From the NCBI GenBank assembly GCA_947588005.1, contig CANPYE010000005.1, forward strand, positions 1 through 52,192: DNA of 52,192 nt, written 5' to 3'. Each line of letters starts with the position of its first letter. Within the stretch, counting starts at the first letter, position 1. This DNA is from an uncultured Lachnospiraceae bacterium (lineage in GTDB: Bacteria > Bacillota > Clostridia > Lachnospirales > Lachnospiraceae). The position numbers were made by a program, and so were the translations under genes. This document shows positions 37,546-46,685 of this stretch, piece by piece. Under the pieces are notes generated by a model. The model worked only from the letters and a program-made list of their open reading frames with translations, searched no databases and was not told the origin of the DNA.

Positions 37546-38067
37546 CTTCGGAATTTTTTTAGTGTGGACAGTGGGCTTGTAAATAATATCAGAGAGGCAT
37601 TGGGACTGTCGCGGGAGTTGTTTCTAGCCAGTCCGAAGCTGTTTCCCCATTTCTATGTGTGGAGCGGCGTATGGCAGGGGGTGGGTTGGGGAAGTATCAT
37701 CTATATCTCAGCCCTGGCAGGGATTGATCCTGCACTGCATGAATCGGCACGTATTGACGGCGCTTCCATTTTGCAGAGAATACGCCATATCGATATCCCG
37801 TCGATCCTTCCGTTGGCGGTTACCATGCTGATTATGAATACCGGTCATATTATGAGCGTCGGATTCGATAAGGTTTATCTGATGCAGAACTCTTTGAATC
37901 TGAGCAGCAGCGAGGTAATCTCCACTTATGTATATAAGCAGGGTCTGGGCAGCGCCCAGTACGGATATGCCACGGCAGTCGGTCTGTTCACGGCAGTTGT
38001 TAATGTAATTATGCTCCTGACGGTAAACACGATATCAAAACGGCTCAGTGAGACGAGCATCTGGTAG
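37546..38067 (+). pseudogene. lplB-type permease, 3' part, separated by prophage
   Basis: 174 codons (including stop) that complete the permease begun at 2402. It contains the EAA-loop motif HESARIDGASILQRIRHIDIPSILP, which contacts the transport ATPase, and three further membrane segments. On its own it lacks the first membrane segments, so it should not form a working permease. A TTG 30 bp upstream inside the prophage end could start it, without a good ribosome binding site. Confidence 0.92.
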
Positions 38068-38084
38068 GAGGAGGGTGACAAGCG

Positions 38085-38963
38085 ATGAGGAAGATCATTC
38101 ATAATGATAAGGTCTTTACCGTTTTTAATTATATCCTGGCAGCGCTGTTTCTGCTGATTGCCCTCTATCCGTTGTGGTATGTGGTAATTTGCTCATTTTC
38201 TGGTATCAGCGCGATCGTGACAGGCAAGGTTTGGATTGTGCCGAAGGATGTTACATTTGATGGATTTAAAAGGATGTTCGAGCAGAAAGAAATTTGGTCC
38301 GGTTACAGATGGACGATCCTGTATACGCTGGTGGGCACCGGCATCAATTTGGTATTTACAATACCTGCCGGGTATGCGCTTACCAGAAAGACCCTGCCGT
38401 TTCGCCGTGCGATCAATATGTATTTCATGCTCACAATGTTTATCGGCGGCGGCATGATTCCCACATATCTTTGGATGGACCGGCTGCATCTGGTCAATAC
38501 TTTCTGGATAATGGTGCTGATGGGAGCTGTAAGCGTCTGGAACATGATCATCTGCAGAACCTTTTTTGAGAGTAACATTCCGGAGGAACTGATCGATGCG
38601 GCAAAGATCGACGGCGGCAGCGAGATAGGAATATTTGCCAGAATCGTTCTGCCTCTGTCGAAAGCGATCCTGGCGGTTATGACGTTGTTTTTCGCAGTGG
38701 GACACTGGAACAGTTATTTTACCGCATTGATCTATCTACGGGATCGGGGCAGACAGCCTCTTCAGCTGGTCCTGCGTACGATCCTTCTGACATCGCAGAT
38801 GATGACAGAAGGATCAGGTGAACAATTTGACCAGCTTATATTTGAACTGCAGAACATGAAATACTGTGTGGTGATTGCGGCCAGTCTCCCTGTTCTCATA
38901 ATGTATCCATTTATTCAAAAATATTTTGTTAAAGGTGTCATGATCGGGGCTATTAAAGGCTAA
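38085..38963 (+). CDS. sugar ABC transporter permease (YtcP/LplC family)
   Basis: 292 aa with six likely membrane segments (first at residues 14-36, ILAALFLLIALYPLWYVVICSF). The EAA loop reads IPEELIDAAKIDGGSEIGIFARIVLPLSKAI. It pairs with the interrupted lplB product. ATG after GGAGGAGGGTGACAAGCG. No ATPase gene is present, normal for this family, which shares an MsmK-type ATPase. Confidence 0.93.
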   Translation: MRKIIHNDKVFTVFNYILAALFLLIALYPLWYVVICSFSGISAIVTGKVWIVPKDVTFDGFKRMFEQKEIWSGYRWTILYTLVGTGINLVFTIPAGYALTRKTLPFRRAINMYFMLTMFIGGGMIPTYLWMDRLHLVNTFWIMVLMGAVSVWNMIICRTFFESNIPEELIDAAKIDGGSEIGIFARIVLPLSKAILAVMTLFFAVGHWNSYFTALIYLRDRGRQPLQLVLRTILLTSQMMTEGSGEQFDQLIFELQNMKYCVVIAASLPVLIMYPFIQKYFVKGVMIGAIKG

Positions 38964-39042
38964 ACGGCCGATTCAGAATATCAAGCTGTTTTTTAAGGCA
39001 ATGTAGTTAATATATTTTTTATTTATATGAAGGAGGAAGATG

Positions 39043-40707
39043 ATGAGAAAACATGCGGGAATGAAAGCAACAGCGGTTTTATTGTCTGCAGCTATGCTGG
39101 TGGCCTGCGGAGGCGGACAGGGCAGCACGGCTGGGACGACTGCCGCAGGGAGTGAAACGACTGCAGCAGGCAGCGAAACGACAGCAATCCCTGACAGTGG
39201 CAGCAGTACCACCGCCGCGGCGGAGGCGGCAGGTTTTTTCAATGAGGAAGGCTATCCGATCGTGAATGAGCCGTTTACGTTGACAATTGGTTACACGGCC
39301 GATGCTGGTCAAGGTGATTGGAGCACAATGGACTGGTGGCAGAGGTTGGCGGAAGAAAGCGGGATTACCATTGAATTTGTTGAGTATGCTGATGGGAATG
39401 CGGTAAGTCTGATGTATGCAAGCCGTGATTATCCGGATATCGCGATTCACGCGGGAAGTGATAAACAGATCGCGGACGCGGCGGAAGCCGGTGACGTCTA
39501 CAACCTGGAGGAATACCTGGATTATGCACCCAACTGGAAGGAGTATCTGGATGCCAATCCATTGGTAAAGGCAAGTATAACTTTTCCGGATGGTCATATT
39601 CACAGCCTGCCGGCTATACAAGACCGTATACTGTATGAAATGCGTGATATGTGGATGATCAATGGTAAATGGCTCGATGAACTGGGACTTGAGGTGCCGA
39701 CCACGATCGATGAGTTTTACGAAGTACTGAAGGCCATTAAGGCAAATGCGGGAAAAGGCAGTATTCCAGAGAATGTGATTCCTTATTATGTGCGTGGAAT
39801 TACCAATAACATTGGCGGCGCGCTGGACTTGATCAATACCTATGGTATCAGAGTTATGGCTGAATCATCATTTGCTACAATTGACGATAATGGCAAAGTC
39901 GAGTTTAATTACGCGAATCCGGATATTAAAGAGCCTATGGAATTCATTCATAAATTGGTGGATGAAGGTCTCATAAGCAAGGACGGATTTACAGATGACA
40001 GGCCGCAGGCCCAGGCAAAGAGTAGCTCAACAAAAGAACCTATTGTCGCATGTTACTCCGAATATGCCGGTGGTGGAAATGGAGAAGTAGCGCTGATGCC
40101 TCTTGACAGCGGAAATGGGAAGACACCTGTTTTCCGTGCGCAGACAAGTACGCTCATGAGAAATCGTTATACGGTATTTAAGACCTGTGAACACCCGGAA
40201 ATTGCCATGAGATTTGCGAATATGATCGCAGAAGAGGACTGGACGGTATACAATTTCTTTGGTGAATTTGATACTTATGTAGATAAGAATGATGATGGGA
40301 CATACTTTGTAAAAGATCGATCAGATCTGGGTCAATTGTTTAATTACAGTCCGCAGAATTGGGCTCCTGAACTGATGACCAGGGAACTGTCGGAGCGGAT
40401 TATTTATGCGGAAGGACATGTGGATTATGGCAGAAATGAGGCAGCAAATCAGTATTCTGAGTGGATGATTCCGAAGAAGAATCTCTATCCTACGTTTGTC
40501 TATAGCGATGAAAAACGCGACCGTATTTCAGAGCTGGCAGGAGACATTACGCCTTATATTTCATCGACATTGTCCAGCTGGGCCCTGGAAGGCGGTATCG
40601 AAGAAGGATGGGATGCATATATCGCCCAGTTAAATTCGCTTGGATTAGAGGAGTATTTGGATCTTCTTCAGCAGGAGTATGACAGATTCTTGTCCAATGC
40701 ACAATAA
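39043..40707 (+). CDS. sugar-binding lipoprotein (LplA type)
   Basis: 554 aa, usual length for this family (about 500-560). Lipoprotein signal peptide: basic RKHAGMK, hydrophobic TAVLLSAAMLVAC with lipobox LVAC, then a Thr/Ala/Gly/Ser linker (GSTAGTTAAGSETTAAGSETTA). The mature part has TLTIGYTADAGQ and WMINGKWLDELGLEVPTTIDEFYEVLKAIK, typical of oligosaccharide-binding proteins. ATG 39043 is six bases after AGGAGG; ATG 39040 is also possible. It delivers glycan fragments to the permeases. Confidence 0.92.
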   Translation: MRKHAGMKATAVLLSAAMLVACGGGQGSTAGTTAAGSETTAAGSETTAIPDSGSSTTAAAEAAGFFNEEGYPIVNEPFTLTIGYTADAGQGDWSTMDWWQRLAEESGITIEFVEYADGNAVSLMYASRDYPDIAIHAGSDKQIADAAEAGDVYNLEEYLDYAPNWKEYLDANPLVKASITFPDGHIHSLPAIQDRILYEMRDMWMINGKWLDELGLEVPTTIDEFYEVLKAIKANAGKGSIPENVIPYYVRGITNNIGGALDLINTYGIRVMAESSFATIDDNGKVEFNYANPDIKEPMEFIHKLVDEGLISKDGFTDDRPQAQAKSSSTKEPIVACYSEYAGGGNGEVALMPLDSGNGKTPVFRAQTSTLMRNRYTVFKTCEHPEIAMRFANMIAEEDWTVYNFFGEFDTYVDKNDDGTYFVKDRSDLGQLFNYSPQNWAPELMTRELSERIIYAEGHVDYGRNEAANQYSEWMIPKKNLYPTFVYSDEKRDRISELAGDITPYISSTLSSWALEGGIEEGWDAYIAQLNSLGLEEYLDLLQQEYDRFLSNAQ

Positions 40708-40744
40708 TAAGTATTAACAGGAAATAAATGACTGACATTTTTCG

Positions 40745-40778
40745 ATCAGGCCGTGTGAACGTTTTCGCGCGGCCTGAT
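40745..40778 (+). other. intergenic stem-loop after the binding-protein gene
   Basis: ATCAGGCCG / CGGCCTGAT, a 9-bp perfect stem, without a T-run. Such loops after binding-protein genes often protect the upstream mRNA and raise its yield over downstream genes; that role is inferred. Confidence 0.5.
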
Positions 40779-40818
40779 ATACGAATGGAAACTGCAGATG
40801 AAAAGGAGGCATACTCAT

Positions 40819-42414
40819 ATGGAAAAAGTATACGATATTGGTTCACGCCGAGAGGTATTCTGGGATGATTATCTGATTGACGAGCGCTATACGTCGGCAA
40901 TGCGCCGCATGCATCATCCGGTACGGAAGGAATGCGTGTTTCAGGGAGATAAGCCTTGGGAGGGTGACTCCTGCTATTTTTTCAACTTCTTTAAGGATGG
41001 CGATATCTACAGGATGTATTATACTGCCCGCAACACGCCGGAAATCTATTCGGAACCTACGCCGGACAGCGACAGAAATCTGATCCGTGTCTGTTATGCG
41101 CAGAGCCTGGACGGAATCCATTGGGAGAAGCCGGCGCTGGGAATCTGTACCTTTGACGGCTCTACGGACAATAACATCGTATGGGATATCGATCATGACG
41201 ACTGGCACGATCCGGAGGCTCAGGGAGATACCCTGTTTGTCGCGAAGGATCCGAATCCTAACTGTCCGTCGGATGAAAAATACAAGGCGATTTACGGCGT
41301 GTGGAAGTACAATAAGGAGGAAAGCTATCACGACCATACACTGAAATGTCTGGTAAGCGCCGACGGGATCCACTTTCGGTTTGGTTGGTATGTATATGCC
41401 AACAGGTGGTATTTTGATTCGCTCAACACGTTTTATTACGATGAAGTCCAGGGAAAATATATTTGTTATTTCCGCGGCTGGCATGCGTCCCATGAGCTGG
41501 AAAACAATAAGGAGATATCCTTCAGTAAGGACAGGACAAGGGATATTCGCAGGATGGAATCGGTGGATTTCAGGACATGGACAGAACCGGAGATACTCGA
41601 ATATGGCGACGACGCACCGGATTTCCACCTGTATATCAATGATATCCAGAGGTATCCGAGGGCGCCTCACATCCTTGTGGGATTCCCAGCTCATTATCCG
41701 GACAGATTCGAGTGGACCGATAATTACGACCGGCTGTGTGGAAGGGAGGATCGGCTTGCCCGTATGACAGTGGGAAGGCGGTTTGGTCTGACGGTCACAG
41801 ATTCCCTGTTTATGTGTTCGCGGGATGGATTGCATTTTCAGCGGGAGAATGAGGCCTTTGTCCGGCCGGAACCGGAGAATGACTGGGGTTGGGCCTATGG
41901 CGATTACTATGTCGCTGCGGGTCTGATGGAAAAACCCTCGGATCTTCCGGGAGCGGATCCGGATCTTTCGCTTCTGGTTGTTCACAAACGCTGGATACCG
42001 GACGGGAAAGGTTCCCGGCTTTACCGCCATACGATCCGCATGGATGGTTTCATCGGGCGCTATGCCGGGTATAAGCCGGAGACGCTGGTAACGAAACCGT
42101 TCCTGTTTAAAGGAGATACCCTGCGGATCAATTTTGAGACAAGCGCTGCTGGTTGGATGAAGGTGGAAATTCTGGACAAGACCGGGCACCCAATTGAAGG
42201 TTACGAAAGCTGCGAGCTGTTTGGCAACCGTATTGACCGAAAGGTCGATTTCCGGCTGCGTCTTGCGGTGCAGGAAGGGAAGCCGGTGCGGCTGAAGTTT
42301 ACGATGTCGGATGCGGAGGTGTATTCATTCCGTTTTACGAAAGAAGAAGCTGAGCCTGCAGCCGATCAGCTTACTCAGGCGCAGCAGATGGCTGCGATTG
42401 CCGGCCGACAGTAG
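40819..42414 (+). CDS. glycosidase-like beta-propeller protein
   Basis: 531 aa, cytoplasmic (no signal peptide), ATG after AAAAGGAGGCATACTCAT. Starts EVFWDDYLIDERYTSAMRRMHHP; DYLID-type starts followed by repeated blade motifs (DIYRMYYTA, RVCYAQSLDGIHWEKP, LKCLVSADGIHFRFGWY, FMCSRDGLHFQRENEAFVRP) mark five-bladed propeller proteins related to GH43/GH32. The C-terminal 110 residues look like a beta-sandwich. Likely acts on imported glycan; exact activity unknown. Confidence 0.8.
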   Translation: MEKVYDIGSRREVFWDDYLIDERYTSAMRRMHHPVRKECVFQGDKPWEGDSCYFFNFFKDGDIYRMYYTARNTPEIYSEPTPDSDRNLIRVCYAQSLDGIHWEKPALGICTFDGSTDNNIVWDIDHDDWHDPEAQGDTLFVAKDPNPNCPSDEKYKAIYGVWKYNKEESYHDHTLKCLVSADGIHFRFGWYVYANRWYFDSLNTFYYDEVQGKYICYFRGWHASHELENNKEISFSKDRTRDIRRMESVDFRTWTEPEILEYGDDAPDFHLYINDIQRYPRAPHILVGFPAHYPDRFEWTDNYDRLCGREDRLARMTVGRRFGLTVTDSLFMCSRDGLHFQRENEAFVRPEPENDWGWAYGDYYVAAGLMEKPSDLPGADPDLSLLVVHKRWIPDGKGSRLYRHTIRMDGFIGRYAGYKPETLVTKPFLFKGDTLRINFETSAAGWMKVEILDKTGHPIEGYESCELFGNRIDRKVDFRLRLAVQEGKPVRLKFTMSDAEVYSFRFTKEEAEPAADQLTQAQQMAAIAGRQ

Positions 42415-42502
42415 TTTTATATACCATTTGCAACGCTGCAACAGAAGACTGTCCTTGATATATGCAAAAAAGTGCAGGAAATAGAGGAAAAGGGGAAAAG
42501 TC

Positions 42503-43564
42503 ATGCTGAATCATCTTTATAAAATTACTGATGCGAAGACCCGCTCCATCAGTCCAGAGAACCGTACCGGCGAGCCGGGGAAGGGCGGTATGTGCCCTCT
42601 TGAGGAAGGTTCTGCCCGCAATGCAGCCAGGGAATTGGGAACTGGGTGGAAGGTAAATCCGTTTCTGAATGTTGAGGCGAAGACAACGATCACTCTGGCG
42701 GATATTTCTGGAAGCGGTGTCATCAACCATATCTGGTGCACGCCCACGAAGCGCTGGCGCAATGTGATCCTGCGCTTCTACTGGGACGGGCAGGAGAACC
42801 CGTCGGTGGAATGCCCACTGGGCGATTTCTTCTGCATGGGCTGGAATGAATATACCCAGATCAATACCCTGGCTGTCTGCGTGAATCCGGGCAGCGCGTT
42901 CAACTGTTATTGGCAGATGCCTTTCAAAAAGCACTGTAGGATAACCCTTGAGAATATCGCGGACGAGCCTATGCGGATATATTACCAGATCGATTATACC
43001 CTGCAGGAACTGCCGGACGAGGTCGCGTATTTCCACGCTCAGTTCCGCCGTGTAAATCCGCTTCCGTATAAGGAAGTGTATACGATCGTGGAAGGGATCG
43101 AGGGAAAGGGCCAGTATGTGGGAACCTATATGGCCTGGGGAGTAAATAACAACCGCTGGTGGGGAGAGGGAGAGATCAAATTCTATATGGACGGTGATAC
43201 AGAATATCCTACGATCTGCGGCACGGGGACAGAGGATTATTTCTGCGGTTCTTATAATTTTGAAGATCCGGTAACCCATGACAGATATGTGCCGTTCTCC
43301 ATGCCTTACAGCGGACTGCAGGTAATCGCGCCGGACGCGCTGTACAAGAGTCAGTTCCGTTTCGGTCTGTATCGTTTTCATCTGACCGATCCGGTCCGTT
43401 TTGAACGGAATCTCCGCGTGACCATTCAGGCGCTGGGATGGAGAGAGGGAAGACGGTATCTGCCGATGCAGGACGACATCGCGTCGGTGGCGTTCTGGTA
43501 TCAGACGCTGCCGACAGTGAAATTCCCGCCGCTGCCGGATAAGGACTATCTGGAAGTGATCTGA
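42503..43564 (+). CDS. GH172 family glycosidase (DUF2961), copy 1
   Basis: 353 aa, cytoplasmic. DUF2961 blocks: TRSISPENRTGEPGKGGMCP, GSGVINHIWCTPTKRWRNVILRFYWDGQENPSVECPLGDFFCMGW, YWQMPFKKHCRITLEN, YQIDYTLQELPDEVAYFHAQFRR, and TYMAWGVNNNRWWGEGEIKFYMDGDTEYPTICGTGTEDYFCGSY, which holds the acidic residues used in the family. GH172 includes difructose dianhydride and D-arabinofuranose-active enzymes. Very similar to the gene at 44290. Confidence 0.92.
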   Translation: MLNHLYKITDAKTRSISPENRTGEPGKGGMCPLEEGSARNAARELGTGWKVNPFLNVEAKTTITLADISGSGVINHIWCTPTKRWRNVILRFYWDGQENPSVECPLGDFFCMGWNEYTQINTLAVCVNPGSAFNCYWQMPFKKHCRITLENIADEPMRIYYQIDYTLQELPDEVAYFHAQFRRVNPLPYKEVYTIVEGIEGKGQYVGTYMAWGVNNNRWWGEGEIKFYMDGDTEYPTICGTGTEDYFCGSYNFEDPVTHDRYVPFSMPYSGLQVIAPDALYKSQFRFGLYRFHLTDPVRFERNLRVTIQALGWREGRRYLPMQDDIASVAFWYQTLPTVKFPPLPDKDYLEVI

Positions 43565-43603
43565 GCAATGAAAACATATTATCGTAAAGAGAGGGAAATG
43601 TAT

Positions 43604-44287
43604 ATGGAGCAGGTATTCAGTGAGATGTACCGTTCGGGAGTGATTCCTGTTGTGACGGTTTTTGACGCGGAAAAGGCAGTGAAGCTAGCCCGGGCGCTGC
43701 TCAGGGGCGGAATCGGCGTTCTGGAGATTGCTATGCGAAATCCGGAGGCCGCGGACTGCATCCGTGCGGTGCGCACGCGCTGCCCGGAGATCGTGGTCGG
43801 AGCTGGAACCGTATTGACTTTCGAACAGGCGGAAGAAGCGTACCGGGCGGGAGCTATGTTCGGCGTTGCGCCCGGATATGATGAAGAAATGGTTGAATGG
43901 TTCAGGATAAGGGGGATTCCCTTTATTCCCGGGACAATTTCATCGACGGATGTGCAGAAAGGTGTACGGGCCGGATTGTCCGTGATGAAATTCTTTCCTT
44001 CCGAACCCCATGGAGGACTGAGAACAATCCGTTATCTTGCGGAACCGTTTAAGATGGTGAAATTTCTTCCCGCCGGGGGCGTAGGCTTTGACAATCTGGA
44101 GGAATATCTGACTGAACCGGCGGTTCTGGCCTGCGCGGGCGGCTTTATGGCGCGCGCATCCCATATCGAGAATGAGGAATGGGACACTGTGACATTGCTA
44201 TGCAGTCGCATTCGGGAGACTGTGGTAAAAGTCAGGCCGACTGCCATGCAGATGGAAGACTTTAATCATATGACGAGGAGGAAATGA
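43604..44287 (+). CDS. KDPG/KHG aldolase family protein
   Basis: 227 aa, class I aldolase family (2-keto-3-deoxy-6-phosphogluconate type). Blocks: RSGVIPVVTVFDAEKAVKLARALLRGGIGVLEIAMRNPEA, VGAGTVLTFEQAEEAYRAGA, PFIPGTISSTDV and SVMKFFPSE, where Lys forms the Schiff base. It would cleave a 2-keto-3-deoxy sugar acid phosphate. ATG 43604 follows AAAGAGAGGGAAATGTAT. The gene lies between the two GH172 copies. Confidence 0.9.
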   Translation: MEQVFSEMYRSGVIPVVTVFDAEKAVKLARALLRGGIGVLEIAMRNPEAADCIRAVRTRCPEIVVGAGTVLTFEQAEEAYRAGAMFGVAPGYDEEMVEWFRIRGIPFIPGTISSTDVQKGVRAGLSVMKFFPSEPHGGLRTIRYLAEPFKMVKFLPAGGVGFDNLEEYLTEPAVLACAGGFMARASHIENEEWDTVTLLCSRIRETVVKVRPTAMQMEDFNHMTRRK

Positions 44288-44289
44288 AC

Positions 44290-45351
44290 ATGTTAAGTGA
44301 ACTTTTTCGGATCAGCAATGCCAAGACCCGCTCCATCAGTCCGGAAAACCCGACCGGAGAGCCGGGGAAGGGAGGTATGTGCCCTCTTGAGGAAGGTTCT
44401 GCCCGCAATGCGGCCAGGGAACTGGGAACGGGATGGAAGGTAAATCCGTATTACGATGTGGATGCGAAGACCACGATCACTCTGGCGGATATTTCCGGCA
44501 GCGGCGTCATCAATCATATCTGGTGTACTCCCACGAAGCGCTGGCGCAATGTGATCCTGCGCTTCTACTGGGATGGTCAGGAGAACCCGTCGGTGGAATG
44601 CCCGCTGGGCGACTTCTTCTGCATGGGCTGGAACGAGTATGCTCAGTTTAATTCGTTGGCTGTCTGCGTGAACCCGGGCAGCGCGTTCAACTGTTACTGG
44701 CAGATGCCCTTTAAGGAGTACTGCCGGATCACCCTTGAGAATATTGGGGACGAGCCGATGCGGATCTTCTATCAGATCGATTACACCCTGCAGGAACTGC
44801 CGGATGAGGTTGCGTATTTTCACGCCCAGTTCCGCCGTGTAAATCCGCTTCCGTATAAGGAAGTGTATACGATCGTGGATGGGATCGAGGGGAAAGGGCA
44901 GTATGTGGGAACCTATATGGCCTGGGGGCTGAACAATAACCGCTGGTGGGGAGAAGGAGAGATCAAGTTCTATATGGATGATGATACGGAATATCCCACG
45001 ATCTGCGGGACGGGGACGGAGGACTATTTCTGCGGGTCATATGATTTCAAGGATCCGGTGACGCAGGCGAGATATGTGCCGTTTTCCACGCCTTACAGCG
45101 GAATACAGGTAATCACACCGGACACGCTGTATAAGAGTCAGTTCCGTTTCGGGATGTACCGCTGGCATATCATGGATCCGATTCATTTTGAGAAGAAGCT
45201 GAAGGTGACGATCCAGGCTTTGGGCTGGAGAGAAGGCGGCCGCTATCTGCCGAGGCAGGACGATATCGCGTCAGTGGCCTTCTGGTACCAGACGCTGCCG
45301 GCGGCGAAATTCCCGCCATTGCCGGACAAGGATTATCTGGAAGTGATCTGA
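44290..45351 (+). CDS. GH172 family glycosidase (DUF2961), copy 2
   Basis: 353 aa, same length as copy 1 and very similar throughout (the same blocks, for instance GTGTEDYFCGSYDFKDPV). Most differences are conservative. ATG 44290 is eight bases after GAGGAGG; ATG 44284 overlaps the aldolase stop. Duplication may widen substrate range or raise dosage. Confidence 0.92.
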   Translation: MLSELFRISNAKTRSISPENPTGEPGKGGMCPLEEGSARNAARELGTGWKVNPYYDVDAKTTITLADISGSGVINHIWCTPTKRWRNVILRFYWDGQENPSVECPLGDFFCMGWNEYAQFNSLAVCVNPGSAFNCYWQMPFKEYCRITLENIGDEPMRIFYQIDYTLQELPDEVAYFHAQFRRVNPLPYKEVYTIVDGIEGKGQYVGTYMAWGLNNNRWWGEGEIKFYMDDDTEYPTICGTGTEDYFCGSYDFKDPVTQARYVPFSTPYSGIQVITPDTLYKSQFRFGMYRWHIMDPIHFEKKLKVTIQALGWREGGRYLPRQDDIASVAFWYQTLPAAKFPPLPDKDYLEVI

Positions 45352-45425
45352 GCGGCGGAAAGAACTAAGATATCGTTTTGAGGAATTGATTATGAAATAC
45401 AACCGGGAAAAGAAGAAAAATGAAG

Positions 45426-45761
45426 ATGAATTTTAAAGAAAAGGTATCGTCCGGTCAGCTGATCTGCGGTACGCACATTCATTTGTCCGATACGTGCGTA
45501 ACAGAGATCGCGCCTGCCCTTGGATATGATTTTCTGTGGGTGAATATGGAGCATACCACGTTATCCTGTGAGCAGGTACATATGCATCTTCTGGTGGCCC
45601 GGAGCGCGGGAACGCCGGTTGGGATATCAACGGTCTCGACGGCGTCGGATGTGCTGCGGCGGTATCATGAGATGGGCATCAATAATATGACTTTTATTAT
45701 GCTGAAGATCAGCGCCGTCCATTGTGCCGTTATGTCTATTTTGTCAGGCGTGACGCGCTGA
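45426..45761 (+). pseudogene. HpcH/HpaI-type aldolase, N-terminal fragment
   Basis: About 111 codons; the family has about 250. Residues 1-95 match (FKEKVSSGQLICGTHIHLSDTCVTEIAPALGYDFLWVNMEHTTLS, then AGTPVGISTVSTASDVLRRYHEMGI), with the metal-site strand and Glu of the N-terminal half. Afterwards the sequence (ISAVHCAVMSILSGVTR) no longer fits and a stop follows. The C-terminal half with the second metal ligand is missing. Confidence 0.75.
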
Positions 45762-45800
45762 TGGGTGATCTTTTCGCCCATCTTGTAAGGGAGTGAATAT

Positions 45801-46685
45801 ATGAAGCTTGTTGATTTTGGGTCGCTTAATATCGACCATGTGTACAGTCTGGGGCATCTGGTTCGGAAAGGCGAAACGGCCGCGGCTGCCGCTTATCAGA
45901 GAAATGAGGGCGGAAAGGGCTTTAATCAGGCCGCAGCTCTCGCAAAAGCCGGCCAGAAGGTATATTTTGCCGGCGCGGTCGGAACCGACGGATTGTTTCT
46001 GAAGGAGAATCTGGAAAAGTATGGCGTCAATACAGAATATCTGGAGGTTCTGGATACGCCGACCGGCCACGCGGTAATTCAGGTGGACGATGACGGAAAT
46101 AATTCCATCATCCTGTATGGCGGCGCGAACCGCAGGATTACGAAAGAGATGATTGAACGGACTCTGAGCCGGTTTAACCCGGGCGACGTGCTCTTGATGC
46201 AGAATGAAGTCAGCTGCGGTGATATCATCCTGCAGGAAGCCGCCAGCCGCGGACTCAGGGTTGTGTTAAATCCCTCGCCGATGACTCCGGAAATCATGGG
46301 ATGGCCGTTGGAACAGGTGGAATGGTTTCTGGTAAATGAAGTTGAAGCGGAGGACATGACTGGCGAGACGGAACCGGATAGGATGCTGGATGTACTTCGG
46401 AAGAAGTATCCAAAAAGCCGTTTTGTACTGACTCTGGGAGAAAAAGGAGCAGTCTGTGCGTTTAATGACCGCAGGATCTATCAGCCGGCATTTAAGACGC
46501 AGACTGTAGATTCGACTGCGGCGGGCGATACTTTTACCGGATATTTCCTCTATGCTGTTTTGAATGGCACCGCGATCGACGAAGCGTTATGTCTGGCAGC
46601 ACGGGCCGCGGCGATCACAGTCAGCCGCCCGGGAGCCGCTGTTTCGATTCCGGAGATGGAGGAGGTTCTGGCCGCCGGTATTTAG
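45801..46685 (+). CDS. PfkB family sugar kinase (ribokinase-like)
   Basis: 294 aa. Motifs: DFGSLNIDHVY, NEGGKGFNQAAALAKAG (sugar-binding GG), VGTDGLFLKENLEKYGV, NPSPMTPEIM and the ATP/catalytic block VDSTAAGDTFTGYF with catalytic Asp. Likely phosphorylates the sugar released and isomerised in this pathway, such as a ketose. ATG after AAGGGAGTGAATAT. Its TAG stop is in frame with the aldolase remnant that follows without a gap. Confidence 0.9.
   Translation: MKLVDFGSLNIDHVYSLGHLVRKGETAAAAAYQRNEGGKGFNQAAALAKAGQKVYFAGAVGTDGLFLKENLEKYGVNTEYLEVLDTPTGHAVIQVDDDGNNSIILYGGANRRITKEMIERTLSRFNPGDVLLMQNEVSCGDIILQEAASRGLRVVLNPSPMTPEIMGWPLEQVEWFLVNEVEAEDMTGETEPDRMLDVLRKKYPKSRFVLTLGEKGAVCAFNDRRIYQPAFKTQTVDSTAAGDTFTGYFLYAVLNGTAIDEALCLAARAAAITVSRPGAAVSIPEMEEVLAAGI

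Noticed and set aside
40752-40768. Catabolite-repression (cre) site TGTGAACGTTTTCG
   Set aside because: It fits cre only partly and is the loop of a better-supported stem-loop.
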